A DNA stretch of 31,852 bases from RGIG8785 sp045655245. Lineage in GTDB: Bacteria > Bacillota > Clostridia > RGIG8785. Location of the stretch: contig JAZOOX010000018.1 of assembly GCA_045655245.1 (NCBI GenBank), forward strand, positions 1 through 31,852, written 5' to 3'. A program made the position numbers and the translations under genes. A model generated the notes under the pieces. It ran no database searches. It saw only the letters and a program-made list of their open reading frames with translations, and was not told the DNA's origin. This document shows positions 22,310-29,823 of the stretch, piece after piece (the stretch's first letter is position 1; every line of letters begins with the position of its first letter).

Positions 22310-23173
22310 TTATTCCTCCCATCGACCGGTGGCACCGCAGGGCAGGTACAGACCCGAATCCCCGATGGGCAGACCGATCTCGTCGGTGGTCAACTTGCCC
22401 CCGAAGGCTTTTCCCACCGTCAGGGCAAGGAGATTTTTCAGTACCGAGGGGGCAAGCCCCGTGGTATATCCGTTTAATACAAAAAAGAGGGGGCGGTCGC
22501 TTAAGACCTTGGTGCAGGTGGAAAGCAGCCCGAAAATTTCTTCTTCCATGGTCCACACCTCGCCGTTGGTGCCCCGCCCGTAAGAGGGGGGGTCCATAAT
22601 CACGGCATCGTAGGTGTTGCCCCGCCGGATTTCCCGTTCCACAAACTTCCGTGCATCGTCGGCAAGGTAGCGGATGGGCGCCGACTCCAGCCCGCAGGCA
22701 CGGGCGTTGTCCTTTGCCCAAAGCAAGATCCCCTTCGAGGCGTCTACATGGCAAACGCTGGCGCCTTCTTTGGCACAGGCCATGGTCGCTCCGCCGGTAT
22801 ACGCAAAAAGGTTTAATACTTTAATCGGCCGTCCCGCATGGCGGATCTTTTGGCGCATCCATTGCCAGTTGACCGCTTGTTCGGGGAAGAGCCCCGTATG
22901 TTTAAACCCTGTCGGCTTAACGCAAAAAGTCAGGTCCTCAAACCGCACCGTCCATTGTTCGGGCAGGGTACGGCGATACTCCCATTTCCCGCCGCCTTTG
23001 TTGCTGCGGTGGTATTTGGCATCCGCCTTTGACCAGTCGGCATCGGTCACCGACCCTTTCCAGATGGCTTGGGGGTCGGGACGGTCCAAAACCGCTTTGC
23101 CCCAACTTTCCAGACGTGCGCCGCAACGTGCATCCAGTAAGATATAGTCTTTCCAATCTTCACAAGCCCACAT
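22310..23173 (-). CDS. SAM-dependent methyltransferase, RlmI-like
   Basis: A 287-residue class I methyltransferase. The SAM-binding motif I is VLNLFAYTGGATMACAKEGASVCHVDASKG at about 119-148, and the catalytic-loop motif is DAVIMDPPSYGRG. This matches the C-terminal domain of RlmI/YccW-type 23S rRNA cytosine methyltransferases (PF10672), but without the N-terminal PUA domain of RlmI. The RNA target is therefore uncertain. It is first in the operon and has its own promoter; AAGGAAGG precedes the ATG. Confidence 0.85.
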   Translation of the reverse strand: MWACEDWKDYILLDARCGARLESWGKAVLDRPDPQAIWKGSVTDADWSKADAKYHRSNKGGGKWEYRRTLPEQWTVRFEDLTFCVKPTGFKHTGLFPEQAVNWQWMRQKIRHAGRPIKVLNLFAYTGGATMACAKEGASVCHVDASKGILLWAKDNARACGLESAPIRYLADDARKFVEREIRRGNTYDAVIMDPPSYGRGTNGEVWTMEEEIFGLLSTCTKVLSDRPLFFVLNGYTTGLAPSVLKNLLALTVGKAFGGKLTTDEIGLPIGDSGLYLPCGATGRWEE

Positions 23174-23205
23174 GGTTTTTCCTTCCTTATACTTATAATT
23201 AACTT

Positions 23206-23234
23206 ATTGTACCATTTTTCACGAATTTCGTCAA
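23206..23234 (-). promoter_or_regulatory. Promoter of methyltransferase-ECF-truA-cvpA operon
   Basis: TTGACG (23234-23229), a 17-bp spacer and TACAAT (23211-23206) on the minus strand, giving a leader of about 25 nt. Confidence 0.7.
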
Positions 23235-23248
23235 TCCCTGACAGAAAT

Positions 23249-23280
23249 AAAAAGAGCCGTCTGCAGGGACGGCTCTTTTT
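23249..23280 (-). terminator. Intrinsic terminator downstream of radA
   Basis: A perfect 13-bp stem of AAAAAGAGCCGTC with GACGGCTCTTTTT. The T-run occurs on both strands. It is 128 bp beyond the radA stop and directly ahead of the next operon's promoter. Confidence 0.85.
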
Positions 23281-23319
23281 AAAAGGGGGATGAAAAAAAG
23301 TATTGTGTGGTATGGTCTT

Positions 23320-23348
23320 ATTATATAAAATTTTGTCGAAAATCGCAA
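23320..23348 (-). promoter_or_regulatory. Orphan promoter in radA 3' intergenic region
   Basis: On the minus strand TTGCGA (23348-23343), a 17-bp spacer and TATAAT (23325-23320). The transcript would end about 65 nt later at the terminator 23249-23280. An overlapping plus-strand candidate (TTGTGT 23303-23308, 17 bp, TAAAAT 23326-23331) points into radA. Confidence 0.4.
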
Positions 23349-23408
23349 GGGGGAAGTTGTACAAAGTTTGAAAAACATTCCTGTTGTTTTTGTTACATTT
23401 GCACAAAA

Positions 23409-24773
23409 TTAACCAAGAGCGGCTTTCAACGCGTCAAAAAGATTAGAGACGCCAATGACCTTTATTCCCCCGCTGTTTTTGATGCTTTTGAGGTTGTTTT
23501 TGGGAAGAATCACCGTCTCAAACCCCAACTTTGCCGCCTCGGTCACCCGACGCTCTGCCTGGGTGACGGCGCGGATCTCACCCGTCAGCCCCACTTCCCC
23601 AAAGACAGCCAGTTTGGGGGATAAGGGCTTGTTTTTTAAGTTGGAGGCGATGGCAAGGATCAGCCCCAGATCGGCGGCAGGCTCGTCCAGCCGCAATCCG
23701 CCGATGACGTTCACATACGCATCCTGTTCCGACAGATTCAGCCCCGTCCGTTTTTCCAGCACCGCCATCAGCATAATGACGCGGTTGTGGTCGACGCCGT
23801 TTGCCGTTCGTCGGGGCAACCCAAAGGCTGTGGGAGACAACAACGCCTGAACTTCTGCCAAAATCGGGCGAGTCCCCTCCATGGTCGCCAGTACGCAAGA
23901 CCCCGAAATGCCCTTGGGACGGTCGGTTAAAAAGAGGGCAGAGGGGTTGGTCACTTCCGAAAGCCCTTCTTCCTGCATTTCAAAGACCCCGATCTCGTTG
24001 GTGGAGCCGAATCGGTTTTTCACCCCGCGAAGGATGCGGAAACGCTGGTGGCGGTCCCCTTCAAAATACAAAACGCAGTCCACCATATGCTCCAGCACCT
24101 TGGGTCCTGCAATGGCGCCGTCCTTCGTGACGTGCCCCACCACCAGGACGGGGATGCCGTTTTCCTTGGCATACTTCATTAATAATAAGGTAACTTCCCG
24201 CACCTGCCCCACACTTCCCGGAGCACCGGTCAGCCGTTCGGTCAACAGGGTCTGAACCGAGTCAATCATTAAAAAGTCGGGCTTGATGTCCAAAGCGGTC
24301 TCGAGCACAGTGTCTACATCCGTTTCGGAGAGCAATAACAGGTTGTCCGACGCCACACCCAATCGGTTGGCACGAAGTTTAATCTGCTTGGGCGATTCTT
24401 CCCCCGACACATAAAGGATCCGTTGACCGTTTGCCAGCTTCCCGCAGATTTGTAATAAAAGGGTGGATTTCCCAATCCCCGGGTCCCCGCCGATCAGGAT
24501 CAAAGACCCCTTGACAATGCCGCCGCCCAACACACGGTCCAGCTCCCCGATACCCGTTTGGGTCCGTTCTTCCTCACGGCTTTCGATTTGCGTAATGGGC
24601 TGTACCCGTCGGGTGGCAGGGAGGACGTTGCGGGTTGCGGCACCCTTGGCTTTTTCTGCCGAGTGCACCTCTTCGGTCAGGGTGTTCCACGCGTTGCAGG
24701 CAGGGCATTTTCCCACCCAACGGCTTTGCTCGTTGCCGCAGTTACTGCATACAAATACGGTTTTGGTTTTCAT
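23409..24773 (-). CDS. radA: DNA repair protein RadA (Sms)
   Basis: A 454-residue, full-length RadA. It has an N-terminal zinc finger (C-S-N-C-G ... C-P-A-C), a RecA-like ATPase with Walker A GDPGIGKSTLL near 90, the RadA-specific K-N-R-F-G motif, and a C-terminal Lon-protease-like domain (GGLRLDEPAADLGLILAIAS). RadA is a DnaB-like helicase that helps process recombination intermediates. The ATG at 24773 follows GAGGTGG; a GTG at 24782 is in frame but lies in the ribosome site. Monocistronic. Confidence 0.96.
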   Translation of the reverse strand: MKTKTVFVCSNCGNEQSRWVGKCPACNAWNTLTEEVHSAEKAKGAATRNVLPATRRVQPITQIESREEERTQTGIGELDRVLGGGIVKGSLILIGGDPGIGKSTLLLQICGKLANGQRILYVSGEESPKQIKLRANRLGVASDNLLLLSETDVDTVLETALDIKPDFLMIDSVQTLLTERLTGAPGSVGQVREVTLLLMKYAKENGIPVLVVGHVTKDGAIAGPKVLEHMVDCVLYFEGDRHQRFRILRGVKNRFGSTNEIGVFEMQEEGLSEVTNPSALFLTDRPKGISGSCVLATMEGTRPILAEVQALLSPTAFGLPRRTANGVDHNRVIMLMAVLEKRTGLNLSEQDAYVNVIGGLRLDEPAADLGLILAIASNLKNKPLSPKLAVFGEVGLTGEIRAVTQAERRVTEAAKLGFETVILPKNNLKSIKNSGGIKVIGVSNLFDALKAALG

Positions 24774-24796
24774 AAAAACCACCTCACTTTATCTAT

Positions 24797-24825
24797 AGTG
24801 TACAATATATTTAATCAAATGTCCA
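24797..24825 (-). promoter_or_regulatory. Probable promoter of radA
   Basis: TGGACA (24825-24820), a 17-bp spacer and TACACT (24802-24797). Both boxes are imperfect, in an AT-rich gap with the divergent glycosyltransferase promoter. Confidence 0.5.
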
Positions 24826-24847
24826 TTTAAAATTAATAATTTCGCTA

Positions 24848-24876
24848 TTGATTTTGTAATAATTATAATGTATAAT
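24848..24876 (+). promoter_or_regulatory. Promoter of glycosyltransferase gene
   Basis: TTGATT (24848-24853), a 17-bp spacer and TATAAT (24871-24876), giving a leader of about 30 nt. Confidence 0.7.
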
Positions 24877-24912
24877 GGTTCTGTTTGTAATTACCTACTA
24901 CAGGAGGAAGTT

Positions 24913-26172
24913 ATGGAAACTGTAATTCTCGTTTTCAGCATCATTCTTCAGGCGTTCGTACTGCTGTTGGGGACCTACTACTTCACCGTCTCCCTTTTCG
25001 GCTGGTTGCCCAAAGCCAACGACAAACTCCCCGAAGAACTGCACTACCACCGTTTTGCAATGGTCACTTCGGCACACAACGAAGAAAAGGTCATTGCCGA
25101 GCTGGTAGACAGTCTGGCGCAGCAAAACTACCCTCGCGAATGTTACGATATTTTCATTATTGCCGATAACTGTACCGACAACACGGCACAGGTCGCTCGG
25201 GACCATGGTGCCATCGTGTACGAGCGGTTTAATGACAAGGAGCGGGGCAAGGGCTACGCCCTGGAATGGATGTTTGCCAAGATCTTTGAAATGGAGACCC
25301 AGTACGACTCCATCTCCATCTTCGACGCCGATAACCTGGTAGATACCGAATACCTTGCCGAAATGAACAAGTCTTTGAACAAAGGCTATAAGGTGGTCCA
25401 AGGCTATATCGACACCAAAAACCCCTACGATTCCTGGATCAGCGCGGCTTACGCCATCTCCTTTTGGACGGTCAACCGCTTGTTCCAGACCGCCCGTTAC
25501 GTCTTAAACCTGTCCTGCCAGCTCTGCGGCACCGGTTTCACCGTTGCTACTGACATCTTAAAGGAACTGGGCTGGGGCGCCACCTGCCTGACCGAGGACA
25601 TGGAGTTTACCATGAAGCTCTCCTTAAACGGCATCAAGGTCGCCTGGGCAGAAAACGCCGTGGTTTACGACGAAAAACCCCTGACCCTTTCCCAGTCCTG
25701 GAAACAGCGTGTCCGTTGGATGCAGGGCCACGCCGATGTGGCTTCCCGCTTTACCGCACCCCTCTTTAAAAAGGCGGTCAAGGAGCGGAAGTGGGCGCCC
25801 ATCGACTGTATGCTCTATTTGTTCCAGCCCATCCGTATCCTGACCTACGGCGTAATCACGTTAATGGCATGGATCCAGACCGCTTATCCCCAGGGCGACA
25901 TCCCCTTCTTCCAGTTGCAGGATATCACCTATCTGGTCCCCACCTGGATTTGGTATGCGCTGGTTATCGGTCAGTTCCTGTGGACTCCTTTGGTCCTGCT
26001 TTTGGAAAAACGCCTGAACCTGAAGATTTGCTTCTACTACCTGACCTACTATTTCTTCTCCCTGACCTGGGCACCCATTGCCGTCATCGGGATTTTGCGA
26101 AAGAACAAAAAGGAATGGTTCCATACCCAGCATACCCGCACCATGCAACTGGACCAGATGAAAAAGAAATAA
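24913..26172 (+). CDS. Membrane glycosyltransferase family 2
   Basis: A 419-residue protein. One N-terminal membrane helix precedes a GT2 catalytic domain with SAHNEEKVIAELVDSL, ADNCTDNTA, the D-x-D-type IFDADNLV, TEDMEFT (catalytic acid region) and Q-R-V-R-W (the Q-x-x-R-W of processive synthases such as NodC/BcsA). Three or so helices follow at the C-terminus. It probably transfers sugar from a UDP-sugar to a polymer or lipid acceptor at the membrane; the product is unknown. The start was chosen by AGGAGG 5 nt upstream. Monocistronic, with its own promoter and terminator. Confidence 0.88.
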   Translation: METVILVFSIILQAFVLLLGTYYFTVSLFGWLPKANDKLPEELHYHRFAMVTSAHNEEKVIAELVDSLAQQNYPRECYDIFIIADNCTDNTAQVARDHGAIVYERFNDKERGKGYALEWMFAKIFEMETQYDSISIFDADNLVDTEYLAEMNKSLNKGYKVVQGYIDTKNPYDSWISAAYAISFWTVNRLFQTARYVLNLSCQLCGTGFTVATDILKELGWGATCLTEDMEFTMKLSLNGIKVAWAENAVVYDEKPLTLSQSWKQRVRWMQGHADVASRFTAPLFKKAVKERKWAPIDCMLYLFQPIRILTYGVITLMAWIQTAYPQGDIPFFQLQDITYLVPTWIWYALVIGQFLWTPLVLLLEKRLNLKICFYYLTYYFFSLTWAPIAVIGILRKNKKEWFHTQHTRTMQLDQMKKK

Positions 26173-26176
26173 CTAC

Positions 26177-26209
26177 AAAAGCAAGTATCCGAAGATACTT
26201 GCTTTTTTT
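26177..26209 (+). terminator. Intrinsic terminator after glycosyltransferase gene
   Basis: A perfect 13-bp stem, AAAAGCAAGTATC-CGAA-GATACTTGCTTTT, with further T. Confidence 0.9.
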
Positions 26210-26229
26210 AACAATTTATTTACTTTTTG

Positions 26230-26257
26230 TTGATAGACAACCCTCATAAAATATAGT
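26230..26257 (+). promoter_or_regulatory. Probable promoter of efflux operon
   Basis: TTGATA (26230-26235), a 16-bp spacer and TATAGT (26252-26257), about 38 bp upstream of the adaptor ATG. Confidence 0.5.
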
Positions 26258-26294
26258 AAAATAAACCCATACTTTTTGAAAGCGAGGAAACATT

Positions 26295-27908
26295 ATGGCA
26301 AGATCCACCGCCAAAATTGCCGCCTTGTTGGTTGCATTTGCACTCCTTCTGACAGGCTGCGGCAACGCCAAAAAGGCAGGCGCACTTCCCCAGGGAAGCG
26401 AATACACCGTCGCACCTGCCGACATTACTTCAAGCATTACGGGTACCGCCACCATCCAACCGCTGGACCAGTACGCGGTCACCTCGTTGGTCAGCGGCGA
26501 GGTGATGTCCGCCGACTTTGAAGAAGGGGATATGGTGGAAAAGGACCAACTCCTTTATCAAATCGACGCTTCCGACATCGAAAAAAACCTGCGCAGTGCC
26601 AATATCAGTCTGCAACAGGCGCAAAACAGTTATAACGATGTCCAAAAAAACGTCAAGGACCTGGAAGTGATTTCTACCGCCACGGGCAAAATCCGCGAAC
26701 TTTTTGTGAAAAAGGGGGATACCGTACAAGCAGGCGGGCGGATTGCTACCGTCTATGACGACGCGGTGATGGAGCTGACCCTGCCCTTTAACGAAGGGGA
26801 TGCCGCCAAGATCACGGCAAACAGCCCCGCCACCGTCTACTTGACCGACATCGGCGGCACCGTGCAGGGCACCGTCTCGTCGGTGGGCAACGCCTCTTAC
26901 GTCAAGACGGGCAACCGCCTTGTCCGTGACGTCAAGATCGCCGTCTCCAACCCCGGCGTCCTCACCCCCGAAACCACCGCCACGGCGGTGGTGGGCAACT
27001 ATGCCTGTGCCGACGCGGGAACCTTTACTTACCGCACCGAAAAGACGGTCACCGCCAAAATCGGCGGCGAGGTGGCAAAGGTGAACATCGACGGGGGGAA
27101 CTACGTCCGTGAAGGACAGATTATCGTCACCCTGGAAAGCGAAAGCCTGGACAACTCCCTTCGCAACGCCGCACTGTCCCTGGAAAACAGCCGCATCAAC
27201 TACGAAAAAGCCACCGATAATCTGGACAACTACACCGTCAAAGCACCCATTGCGGGGACGGTCGTCACCAAAAACTACAAAGCAGGGGATAAACTGGACA
27301 CCACCATGGGGGGAACACCCTTGGCGGTCATCTACGATATGTCCTCTTTAAAATTTGAAATGAACGTGGACGAACTGGACATCCACCGCATCGAAAAGGG
27401 TCAGGAAGTGTCCATCACCGCCGATGCTCTGGAAGGGAAATCCTATACGGGACACATCACCAAAGTCAGCATCAACGGCACCTCGTCGGGGGGCGTCACC
27501 ACCTACCCCGTCACCGTCGAGATCACCGACTTTGACGAGGACCTGCTCCCCGGAATGAACGTGGACGTGGAGATCATCATCGGCCACGCCAAACAGGTTT
27601 TGGCAGTACCCGTCAGCGCCGTGGTTCGGGGCAACAAGGTTTACGTCAAGGGCGACAAAACCGATGAACGGGATATGGCTCCCGACGGCTTTAAGACGGT
27701 AGAGGTCACCACAGGCACCTACAACAACAGCCTGATCGAGATTACCTCGGGTCTTTCGGAAGGGGACGTGGTTTACGCACCCCAGGCAACGGGAACCACC
27801 TTTGCAGATATGGTGCAAGGGATGATGAACGGCGGAATGCCCATGATGGGTGGCGGAATGCCCTCGGGCGGACCGAGAGGAGGCGGCAGTAATGCAGGCC
27901 CTCGTTGA
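26295..27908 (+). CDS. MacA/RND-type efflux adaptor lipoprotein
   Basis: A 537-residue secreted adaptor. The signal peptide ends in a lipobox L-L-T-G-C (Cys22), so it should be anchored to the outer membrane leaflet. It contains several biotinyl-lipoyl-like segments: VSGEVMSADFEEGDMVEKDQ (about 67-86), GKIRELFVKKGDTVQAG, GGEVAKVNIDGGNYVREGQ (about 257-275) and APIAGTVVTKNYKAGDKL. Two coiled-coil stretches follow lipoyl half-motifs, then beta-barrel and membrane-proximal domains. The two lipoyl/hairpin units suggest internal duplication. The C-terminus is low-complexity, rich in Gly, Met and Pro. It is translationally coupled to the ABC ATPase (17-nt overlap). It probably links the MacB-like permease to substrates outside the cell. 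Confidence 0.88.
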   Translation: MARSTAKIAALLVAFALLLTGCGNAKKAGALPQGSEYTVAPADITSSITGTATIQPLDQYAVTSLVSGEVMSADFEEGDMVEKDQLLYQIDASDIEKNLRSANISLQQAQNSYNDVQKNVKDLEVISTATGKIRELFVKKGDTVQAGGRIATVYDDAVMELTLPFNEGDAAKITANSPATVYLTDIGGTVQGTVSSVGNASYVKTGNRLVRDVKIAVSNPGVLTPETTATAVVGNYACADAGTFTYRTEKTVTAKIGGEVAKVNIDGGNYVREGQIIVTLESESLDNSLRNAALSLENSRINYEKATDNLDNYTVKAPIAGTVVTKNYKAGDKLDTTMGGTPLAVIYDMSSLKFEMNVDELDIHRIEKGQEVSITADALEGKSYTGHITKVSINGTSSGGVTTYPVTVEITDFDEDLLPGMNVDVEIIIGHAKQVLAVPVSAVVRGNKVYVKGDKTDERDMAPDGFKTVEVTTGTYNNSLIEITSGLSEGDVVYAPQATGTTFADMVQGMMNGGMPMMGGGMPSGGPRGGGSNAGPR

Positions 27909-28635
27909 GTTTCGCGACGTCTATAAGATTTATCAGATGGGGGACCAGGAGGTTCGCGCCTTGGACGGGGTTACCTTCTCGGTTGCCGAAGGGGAGTTTT
28001 TGGCCATCGTCGGCTCCTCGGGCAGCGGAAAGTCTACCTGTATGAACATCATCGGCTGTCTGGACGTTCCCACTTCGGGCACCTATCACCTAAAAGGTCG
28101 GGACGTGGGGCAGATGAACCAAAACGAACTGGCAGAGATCCGTAACGAAACCCTGGGGTTCATCTTCCAGCAGTATAACCTGCTCCCCAAACTAAACGTT
28201 CTGGACAACGTGCGGCTGCCCCTGTTATACCGCGGGCTAAGCGAATCGGCACAGAAAAAAGCAGGTCTTGCCGCCTTGGAGCGGGTAGGCCTGTCCGATA
28301 AATGCAAAAACCTGCCCTCCCAGTTATCGGGGGGACAGCAACAGCGTGTTTCCATCGCCCGCGCCCTGGCAGGCAACCCGTCGGTCATTCTGGCTGACGA
28401 GCCTACGGGTGCACTGGATTCCAAAACCAGCCGTGAGGTCATTGATTTTTTAAAGGAACTCCACCTTACCGGGAACACCATTATCCTAATCACCCACGAC
28501 AACGGTATCGCCGCCGAAGCAGAGCGGGTTTTGCGGATCCACGACGGCAAGATCGTCTATGACGGCGACCCCGACGGCGATCACGTGATCCGCGCCCATA
28601 AGCAGATTCAAAAGGAGGGCCGGTCATGGGATTAA
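27892..28635 (+). CDS. ABC transporter ATPase, MacB/LolD type
   Basis: A 247-residue ATPase. Walker A is GSSGSGKST, the Q-loop GFIFQQYNLLPKLNVLDNV, the signature QLSGGQQQRVSIARAL and Walker B VILADEPTGALDS, all typical of the MacB/LolD/FtsE group. It powers the permease encoded downstream. The ATG at 27892 was chosen because GAGGAGG lies upstream; it overlaps the adaptor gene by 17 nt. The frame can be extended to 27850 but without a ribosome site. Confidence 0.93.
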   Translation: MQALVEFRDVYKIYQMGDQEVRALDGVTFSVAEGEFLAIVGSSGSGKSTCMNIIGCLDVPTSGTYHLKGRDVGQMNQNELAEIRNETLGFIFQQYNLLPKLNVLDNVRLPLLYRGLSESAQKKAGLAALERVGLSDKCKNLPSQLSGGQQQRVSIARALAGNPSVILADEPTGALDSKTSREVIDFLKELHLTGNTIILITHDNGIAAEAERVLRIHDGKIVYDGDPDGDHVIRAHKQIQKEGRSWD

Positions 28636-29810
28636 AAAACTCCTTTAAAATGGCGATCTCCAGCATCTGGTCCAAAAAGCTCCGTTCTTTTTTGACCATG
28701 CTGGGCATCATCATCGGCGTTGCTTCGGTGATTATTCTGGTCAGCATTATGAGCGGCGTCACCGGTCAGGTGACCGAGACCTTTGACAGTATCGGCGCCA
28801 CCTCTATCACCGTCTCCGCTTTCGGACGGGGAGACACCCGCAAGATTAACCCCCAGGACCTTTACGATGCGGTGGACAAAAACCCCGACCTCTTTTTGGG
28901 GATGTCCCCCAAGGTCACCGTTTCGGGGTATAACATCCGCAGTACCAACAGTTCAGACTCCATTACCGCTACCGTCAACGGCGTCAGCGAGGACTACAAC
29001 CGCATCGCCGTTATGACGGTGGAGCAGGGGCGGTTTTTGCAATACTTTGACATTGCCAAGCTCCAAAAAGTCTGCGTGATCGGTACTTATGTGGAAAAAG
29101 AACTATTCGGGCGGGGCCAGGCGCTGGGCAAGACCTTAAAAATCAACGGCAGCCCCGTTACCGTAGTCGGCGTACTGGAAGAAACGGCGGAAAGCGAAAA
29201 GAACAGCGCCGATGCCATCATCTACCTGCCCTACACCGTGGCATCACGGATGAACGGTACCGCCGTCATCAGCTCCTATACCGTTGCGGCAAAGGACGAA
29301 TCGGTCATCGACGGCGCCGTTGCCGCTTTGGAAAAGCACCTGCAGGAGCTTTTGGGGGACGATGACAGCTACACGGTGATCGCCATGAAAGAGATTTTGA
29401 CCCAGATGGAGGACATCCTGGGCATCCTCTCTGCCGCCCTGGTCGCCATTGCGGGGATTTCTCTCTTGGTAGGCGGCATCGGGATTATGAACATCATGCT
29501 GGTCACTGTGACCGAGCGTACCCGTGAAATCGGCATCCGCAAAGCCTTGGGCGCCAAAAACCGACTGATCTTAATGCAGTTCGTCATCGAAGCCGCAACG
29601 GTCAGCGGCTTCGGCGGACTCATCGGCATCGGGTCGGGCGTGGGGGTGGCGTATCTGGTGGGCAAACTGCTGGATATGCCGGTCAGCCCCACGTTAAACG
29701 CCATTGCCCTGTCCTTCGGCGTGTCGGTGTCCATCGGCATCCTGTTCGGATTCCTTCCTGCCCGAAAAGCCGCCGCGCTCAACCCCATTGACGCACTTCG
29801 TTACGAATAG
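28626..29810 (+). CDS. MacB-like FtsX-domain permease
   Basis: A 394-residue permease with the four-helix MacB layout. One N-terminal helix follows the conserved KLRSFLTMLGIIIGVASVI, then a large extracellular MacB-PCD domain (about 45-245) and three C-terminal helices with GGIGIMNIMLVTVTERTREIGIRKALGA, the FtsX-family hallmark. These proteins act mechanically on extracytoplasmic substrates rather than as classic channels. In Gram-positives related systems (YknXYZ type) export or resist antimicrobial peptides; the substrate here is unknown. It overlaps the ATPase gene by 10 nt. Confidence 0.93.
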   Translation: MGLKNSFKMAISSIWSKKLRSFLTMLGIIIGVASVIILVSIMSGVTGQVTETFDSIGATSITVSAFGRGDTRKINPQDLYDAVDKNPDLFLGMSPKVTVSGYNIRSTNSSDSITATVNGVSEDYNRIAVMTVEQGRFLQYFDIAKLQKVCVIGTYVEKELFGRGQALGKTLKINGSPVTVVGVLEETAESEKNSADAIIYLPYTVASRMNGTAVISSYTVAAKDESVIDGAVAALEKHLQELLGDDDSYTVIAMKEILTQMEDILGILSAALVAIAGISLLVGGIGIMNIMLVTVTERTREIGIRKALGAKNRLILMQFVIEAATVSGFGGLIGIGSGVGVAYLVGKLLDMPVSPTLNAIALSFGVSVSIGILFGFLPARKAAALNPIDALRYE

Positions 29811-29823
29811 AAGGGAGTACACT

